From assembly GCA_022720335.1 (NCBI GenBank), contig JAIHVJ010000141.1, positions 1 through 7,471 on the forward strand: a stretch of 7,471 nucleotides of DNA, read 5' to 3'. Below the pieces are notes generated by a model. That model was given only the letters and a program-made list of their open reading frames with translations, was not told the origin of the DNA and did not search any database. Positions 4,340-7,471 of this stretch are shown here, one piece after another. A program made the translations under genes and the position numbers. Source of the stretch: Collinsella sp. GTDB taxonomy: Bacteria > Actinomycetota > Coriobacteriia > Coriobacteriales > Coriobacteriaceae. The first letter of the stretch is position 1, and every line of letters begins with the position of its first letter.

Positions 4340-5415
4340 TAATCGAGTCCGGAGAAAGAAGGATAGGCGCTCTCGCCGTGCTGACTCGCATCCAAGCCCA
4401 GCGCCTCGTCGGCCTCGTCCACGCGCAGGCTGCCGTGGAACAGCACCTTGACCATCGCGGCGATTACCAAGTCGAGCACCAGCACGATAACGACCGTCAC
4501 CACAATACCCAGAATCTGCGAGACGAGCAGTGACACGTCGCCCGTGTAGAACAGGCCGCCCTTACCGGTCCACGAAAGCTCCGGCACGCAGAACAGGCCT
4601 GTGAGCACGCCACCCAAAATGCCGCCGATGCCGTGGCAACCGAACGCGTCGAGCGCATCGTCGTAGCCAAACTTGGTCTTAAGATGGCTGATGGCCAGGT
4701 AGCAGACGGGAGAGACGATCAAGCCCATGACCAGCGCCGCCCACGGCTCGACAAAGCCCGCGCCCGGCGTGACCACCACAAGGCCCGCAACCAGACCGGT
4801 GCTGGCGCCCACCAGCGTGGGACGACCGGTGTGCACGCGCTCGATGGCAAGCCACGAGACCATGCCCGCCGCGCTGGCCGTCACGGTGTTGAGGATGGCG
4901 AGTGCCGCCACGGCGTCGGCCTTAAACTCGCTGCCGCCGTTAAAGCCGCCCCAAACCATGTGGGCGAGCGGCGCATAGACCACGAGCAGCCAAATGCCCA
5001 GGAAGGCCGTCATGGCACCAAACTTAACGCGGCCTGCCAGACTGCCCGTAACGATAGCGGCGGTGATCATGGCAAACGCCATCTGGAAGGCGATGTTGAT
5101 GATCTGAGGGTAGACGGCACCGCCCGCGGCATTGCCCTCGGCCGCCTGCAGCACCTGGTTGAGCACCGGTAGGCACAGCAACTGGTCAAGGCCTCCAATA
5201 AACGGGCTGGAACCGTCGCCGCCGTAGGCCAGCGACCAGCCAGCAACAATCCACAGCACACCAACCAGGCCAATGGCGCCAAAGCACATAAGCATGGTGT
5301 TGATGACATTTTTGCGCCTGGACAGGCCGCCATAGAAAAACGCCAGACCCGGTGTCATTAAAAACACGAGCATGGTGCAGATGAGCATAAACGTTGTCGA
5401 TCCCGTATCGTACAT
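4339..5415 (-). CDS. amt: Ammonium channel (Amt/MEP/Rh family) with internal in-frame deletion
   Basis: This membrane protein of 358 residues is shorter than the usual 400 or more. Amt proteins are trimers that pass ammonium through a pore lined by twin histidines, and P-II plugs them. The N-terminus (MLVFLMTPGLAFFYGGL, about 15-31), the AFQMAFA segment with both pore phenylalanines (about 109-115) and the second pore histidine in AFGCHGIGG (His262, equal to E. coli His318) align well, as does the C-terminal HGESAY tail. At residues 157/158 (bases 4945/4944), however, HMVWGG runs straight into FNGGSEF. In E. coli AmtB these blocks are about 64 residues apart. The missing part includes helix 5 with His168 and its conserved Asp160, and helix 6. 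Loss of two helices keeps the topology, and the frame is intact. The ATG at 5415 follows AAGGGGG. Transport as known is doubtful; a sensor role is possible. Confidence 0.92.
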   Translation of the reverse strand: MYDTGSTTFMLICTMLVFLMTPGLAFFYGGLSRRKNVINTMLMCFGAIGLVGVLWIVAGWSLAYGGDGSSPFIGGLDQLLCLPVLNQVLQAAEGNAAGGAVYPQIINIAFQMAFAMITAAIVTGSLAGRVKFGAMTAFLGIWLLVVYAPLAHMVWGGFNGGSEFKADAVAALAILNTVTASAAGMVSWLAIERVHTGRPTLVGASTGLVAGLVVVTPGAGFVEPWAALVMGLIVSPVCYLAISHLKTKFGYDDALDAFGCHGIGGILGGVLTGLFCVPELSWTGKGGLFYTGDVSLLVSQILGIVVTVVIVLVLDLVIAAMVKVLFHGSLRVDEADEALGLDASQHGESAYPSFSGLD

Positions 5416-5471
5416 TCGTCCCCCTTGGTCGCATGAACGTTGTCGGCGCTCATGATGCGGCCGAGGGGCAA

Positions 5472-5504
5472 CTGGTGTAGACCAGATACGGCGTTGTTAA
5501 ACGC
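5472..5504 (-). promoter_or_regulatory. Short palindromes in the amt leader or promoter region
   Basis: CTGGT-GTAG-ACCAG (5472-5485) and GCGTT-GTTA-AACGC (5491-5504) are two perfect 5-4-5 palindromes lying in tandem 57-89 bp before the amt start codon and just downstream, in transcription terms, of the pentamer array. They may be operator sites or leader hairpins. A -35-like TCGACA is seen upstream of them, but its partner TATCTG lies 21 bases away, so no firm promoter is placed. Confidence 0.35.
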
Positions 5505-5518
5505 TGCGTTGTCGAATG

Positions 5519-5576
5519 GAAACGGTGCCGCAATCTTGGAAACGGCGCGGCAACGGGCGCGAAACGAACGGGAAAC
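5519..5576. promoter_or_regulatory. GlnR-like array of GAAAC/GCAAC pentamers upstream of amt
   Basis: On the plus strand, GAAAC, GCAAC, GAAAC and GAAAC begin at 5539, 5550, 5561 and 5572, each separated by exactly six bases, so the period is 11 bp. A further pair, GAAAC at 5519 and GCAAT at 5530, keeps the same spacing. Actinobacterial GlnR, an OmpR-type nitrogen regulator, binds direct repeats of the form GTNAC-n6-GAAAC upstream of amtB and glnA. The array lies 104-161 bp upstream of the amt start, an activator's position. The pattern is seen directly; the identity of the binding protein is inferred. Confidence 0.5.
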
Positions 5577-5584
5577 GTGCGAAC

Positions 5585-5609
5585 GAGAAGGGCGCGCTTG
5601 GCCCCGCTC
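5585..5609 (-). terminator. Weak terminator candidate after the membrane-protein gene
   Basis: In the minus-strand transcript GAG and CTC form an outer stem and GGGC and GCCC an inner one, around a seven-base loop, beginning a few bases after the TAG stop of the membrane protein gene. A mismatched TT lies inside the descending arm and no long U-run follows. It is a plausible but weak end point, and it lies next to the GlnR-like array. Confidence 0.35.
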
Positions 5610-5612
5610 TGG

Positions 5613-6632
5613 CTAGCGCCGGAACAGCTCGCGGGCTCGGTCGCGGAGGTCGGTAGCTCGGATGACGCCCTCGTAGCGATTGATGCGCAGACGCGGGAAG
5701 GCGTTAAAGAAGCGTAGGTCGCGGCGGCTGAGTGACACGCTCGGCACCGGACGGCTTATGCGCTTGCCGGCAAGGCGACGACTGAGCGACGGACGCGGCA
5801 TGCTCGGCGCGGCATCGGCCACGCGGCGGGCAGCGAGCGCCAGGCCGCGAGCACCATCCGAGATAAACGTCGGCATCGAAGCCTTCTCACGCAGGGCATC
5901 AAGCGCGGCGTCACCCAGCTCGGCCAGCCACGCGTTAACGGCGCGACCGCGGATATGCGTCTGCGCCACCGAGTCGATCGCCGAATCGGGAATACGTTCG
6001 AGCATTGAGTCCGAGGCATCGGCAAGCGACTCGTTGATGCGGTCGGCAAGGTCGGCCCGGACGCGCTCCAGCTCATCGGACAGGCGGCGCCAGCTGGCCA
6101 ACGAGCACGCCGCATCGACCATCATCGCGACCGCAACGATAAAGGCGGACAGCCGCACAATCAGCACCGGCAGATAGCCAAGCAGCCCCAGCAATGCCGG
6201 CTCCACTAAACGGCAAATGCACAGCGCACCCAGGCCAAACGCGCAGGCCCAGTACAGACAGATGCGTCCATGCAGGTTAAACGGCAGATGCGAGTAATCC
6301 CAAAACCGGGCACCCGTCGTTTTTTCCAACAGCACGCCCACGCTATATTCGATCAGGCTGCATACGAGCGCGGCAGCGACAAACTGGCTCGAGGCGTCTG
6401 GGATTCCACGCAGCAGCAGCCAGCACGCGATGCCGCCCGCACCGTAGATGGGACAACACGGCCCTAGCAAAAAGCCGCTGTTGGCAAAGCGTCCGTGGTT
6501 GAGCATGGCGCAGACTGTCGACTCCCATACCCAGCCGCAAAAACCGTAGAAGGCAAACGAGAGTACCAGCGCCGAGAGCGGACAGGCGGCAAGTGTCGCG
6601 CCGTCAAATGCCATGTCGATCGCGGTTCCCAC
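5613..6632 (-). CDS. Putative ABC-transporter-type membrane protein (COG4905/PF06541, CmpB-like)
   Basis: The first half (about 18-180) has five or six membrane helices with the family's conserved blocks: FYGFCGWVWES (28-38), NSGFLLGPCCPIYGAGG (51-67), IEYSVGVLLEKTTGARFWDYS (about 94-114) and LHGRICL (120-126). The family is annotated as a putative ABC permease, but no ATPase gene adjoins and its role is unproven. From about 180 on the protein is cytoplasmic, with a long charged helix region (DELERVRADLADRINESL), then an Arg-rich tail ending ELFRR. The start is a GTG at 6632, three bases after the stop of the HD gene, with AGGAG at 6643-6647 inside that gene. An ATG at 6614 is the alternative but has only a weak site. 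The tight junction implies translational coupling to the HD protein. Confidence 0.8.
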   Translation of the reverse strand: MGTAIDMAFDGATLAACPLSALVLSFAFYGFCGWVWESTVCAMLNHGRFANSGFLLGPCCPIYGAGGIACWLLLRGIPDASSQFVAAALVCSLIEYSVGVLLEKTTGARFWDYSHLPFNLHGRICLYWACAFGLGALCICRLVEPALLGLLGYLPVLIVRLSAFIVAVAMMVDAACSLASWRRLSDELERVRADLADRINESLADASDSMLERIPDSAIDSVAQTHIRGRAVNAWLAELGDAALDALREKASMPTFISDGARGLALAARRVADAAPSMPRPSLSRRLAGKRISRPVPSVSLSRRDLRFFNAFPRLRINRYEGVIRATDLRDRARELFRR

Positions 6633-6635
6633 CGT

Positions 6636-7193
6636 CTACCCACTCCTCTTTTCGTTCGATTCTTTGCTCGAGCCGTCGCTCGAACCCTCGTTCAAATCGT
6701 TCGCGCCGCCTTTGCGCGGCAGACGGCCGGCAATCGTCTCGCGCAGCGCGCACCATTTATCCGCCAGGCACACAATCCATGCCTCACGACACGTCGGCGG
6801 CACCGGCACCAGCGGAAACATATGACGCACGATGATATTCCGCTCGCGCGACGTCAGCTCAAAATCTTCCTCCGCACGCGCCAGGGCAAAAAACGGATGC
6901 CGAAATCCGTGCAGTCGATGGCTCGGGTCGGGGTCATGCCAATCGTAGAGAAAGTAATCGTGTAACAGGGCCCCGCGCAGCAGCGAGGCACGGTCGACCG
7001 AAATGCCAACACGGCCCAGGTGCTCGGCAAAAGACAGGCTCGCCCGCGCCACCGAGGTCACATGCGCATAGACCGTCACGTCGCCATGCTGGATAAACTC
7101 ACACGTCAGGTCCAAGCGGCCCGCCTGGGCCAGCTGACGGGCGGCATTGTCGACCTCGCGCGCGATTTTCTCGGCACGAACGGTATCGGACAT
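6636..7193 (-). CDS. HD-domain protein (predicted metal-dependent phosphohydrolase)
   Basis: This 185-residue soluble protein has the HD-superfamily metal ligands in order: His44 in YAHVTSVA, His78-Asp79 in GALLHDYFLYDWH, later His99 and His124 (IVRHMFP), and Asp145 in CLADKW. The block LLHDYFLYDWH and the motif RLHGFRHP are characteristic of a small HD family found widely in Firmicutes and Coriobacteria and recalled to sit next to COG4905 membrane proteins, as here. Such proteins hydrolyse phosphate esters, often nucleotides, but no substrate is known for this group. The last 20 residues are Ser/Glu/Asn/Lys-rich and probably disordered. The ATG at 7193 is chosen for its GGAAGGGGG (7198-7206); a GTG at 7238 would add 15 unconserved residues. 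The next gene starts three bases after its stop. Confidence 0.88.
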   Translation of the reverse strand: MSDTVRAEKIAREVDNAARQLAQAGRLDLTCEFIQHGDVTVYAHVTSVARASLSFAEHLGRVGISVDRASLLRGALLHDYFLYDWHDPDPSHRLHGFRHPFFALARAEEDFELTSRERNIIVRHMFPLVPVPPTCREAWIVCLADKWCALRETIAGRLPRKGGANDLNEGSSDGSSKESNEKRSG

Positions 7194-7282
7194 GCTGCCC
7201 CCTTCCAGCGGCTCACGGCGGCAAGCCACGGCCTGCACACATTGAATAAAATCATCATCGAATCTACCAGTATGGCATCGGA

Positions 7283-7294
7283 CAAAACGTTTTG
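7283..7294. promoter_or_regulatory. LacI-like palindrome in the divergent intergenic region
   Basis: CAAAACGTTTTG is a perfect 12-bp palindrome with a central CG, and the outer GG/CC two bases out also match. LacI-family operators, including CcpA-like sites, typically have an AAACGTTT core of this kind. It lies 90 bp upstream of the HD start and 128 bp upstream of the plus-strand gene, so it could control either. No LacI-type gene is in the window. Confidence 0.35.
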
Positions 7295-7371
7295 CCCCAC
7301 CAGTTGGCGAATTACCGCGCCGCCGTCACATATCAAACGCCAAAATGTGCGAGACTGTCTTGTGCAATTGT

Positions 7372-7396
7372 GCCGGCCGAGGGAGCGCCGGCGCTC
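7372..7396. repeat. GC-rich palindrome before the right-edge gene
   Basis: GAGCGCCGGCGCTC (7383-7396) is a perfect 14-bp palindrome, and a second GCCGGC lies about 15 bases before its centre (from 7372). In a plus-strand transcript this gives a strong stem about 25 bases before the ATG at 7422; otherwise it may be a regulator site. Nothing else was recognised in this gap beyond the palindrome at 7283. Confidence 0.35.
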
Positions 7397-7421
7397 GATT
7401 CGCATGGAGTAACCCACAACG

Positions 7422-7471
7422 ATGCTGCTTACGCAAACGACAACGCCCGAGGACGTCAAGGCTCTTAATCG
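7422..7471 (+). CDS. N-terminus of a divergent gene (partial, runs off right edge)
   Basis: An ATG at 7422 opens a frame of 16 codons to the edge (MLLTQTTTPEDVKALN). GGAG at 7406-7409 lies upstream, with twelve bases between, rather long but usable. Divergent orientation to the HD gene, in a 228-bp gap, fits a new transcription unit. Too little is present to name a family. Confidence 0.45.
   Translation, partial: MLLTQTTTPEDVKALN

Noticed and set aside
4633..5172. Plus-strand frame of 179 codons antisense to amt
   Set aside because: The His/Arg/Asp-rich translation is typical of a shadow of a GC-rich gene; the opposite strand encodes a clear Amt protein.
5386..5445. Direct repeat CAT(A/G)AACGTTGTCG at 5386-5399 and 5432-5445 around the amt start
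   Set aside because: It has only two copies of 14 bp, one inside coding sequence, with no link to a known site; it could be chance or a remnant.
5680..6177. Plus-strand frame of 165 codons opposite the membrane-protein tail
   Set aside because: It is a Ser/Arg/Ala-rich low-complexity shadow without a ribosome binding site; the minus-strand frame continues a recognised family.
1..7471. CRISPR array, tRNA, rRNA or insertion sequence
   Set aside because: No regular spacer-repeat pattern, cloverleaf or ribosomal stretch, and no transposase frame was recognised in the window.

Overview
The window is GC-rich, tightly packed and mostly coded on the minus strand. Gene content, the GlnB-type P-II and ammonium channel pair, the COG4905-type membrane protein next to an HD protein, and dispersed TGTGAC...GTCACA hairpin repeats all point to a Coriobacteriia gut actinobacterium, most likely Collinsella or a close relative. 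This is recognition from memory, not a database match.

Left end (1-716): the N-terminus of a TetR-family regulator runs off the left edge from a TTG start behind a strong ribosome binding site. Next comes a stretch that at first looks empty but reads as a compact candidate type I toxin-antitoxin locus. It has a 41-codon minus-strand gene for a one-helix membrane peptide with a very basic tail. Its promoter carries a near-consensus Gram-positive LexA (SOS) box, and a leader hairpin buries its Shine-Dalgarno sequence. A convergent plus-strand promoter would make a small structured RNA of about 85 nt overlapping the 3' end of the peptide gene. Two hairpin repeats of one family (249-283 and 688-716) flank the cassette.

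Middle (717-3713): a HAD-family (Cof-type) phosphatase, then a 12-helix MFS efflux-type permease, then its probable TetR repressor, all on the minus strand. The order of transcription is tetR, MFS, HAD. Two matching palindromes lie between tetR and the MFS gene, separated by a good tetR terminator, so the MFS gene probably has its own repressed promoter. The HAD ribosome binding site lies inside a perfect 15-bp inverted repeat.

Nitrogen block (3788-5576): an ammonium channel gene (amt) followed by a P-II signal protein gene. Both are atypical: the channel lacks about 64 residues including one of the two pore histidines, and the P-II protein lacks the T-loop tyrosine that is normally nucleotidylated. 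A large imperfect palindrome lies between the two genes. Upstream of amt is an 11-bp-periodic array of GAAAC-like pentamers resembling actinobacterial GlnR boxes.

Right end (5613-7471): an HD-domain protein gene and a COG4905/PF06541-type membrane protein gene form an overlapping-style operon. A divergent gene begins on the plus strand at 7422 and leaves the window after 16 codons.
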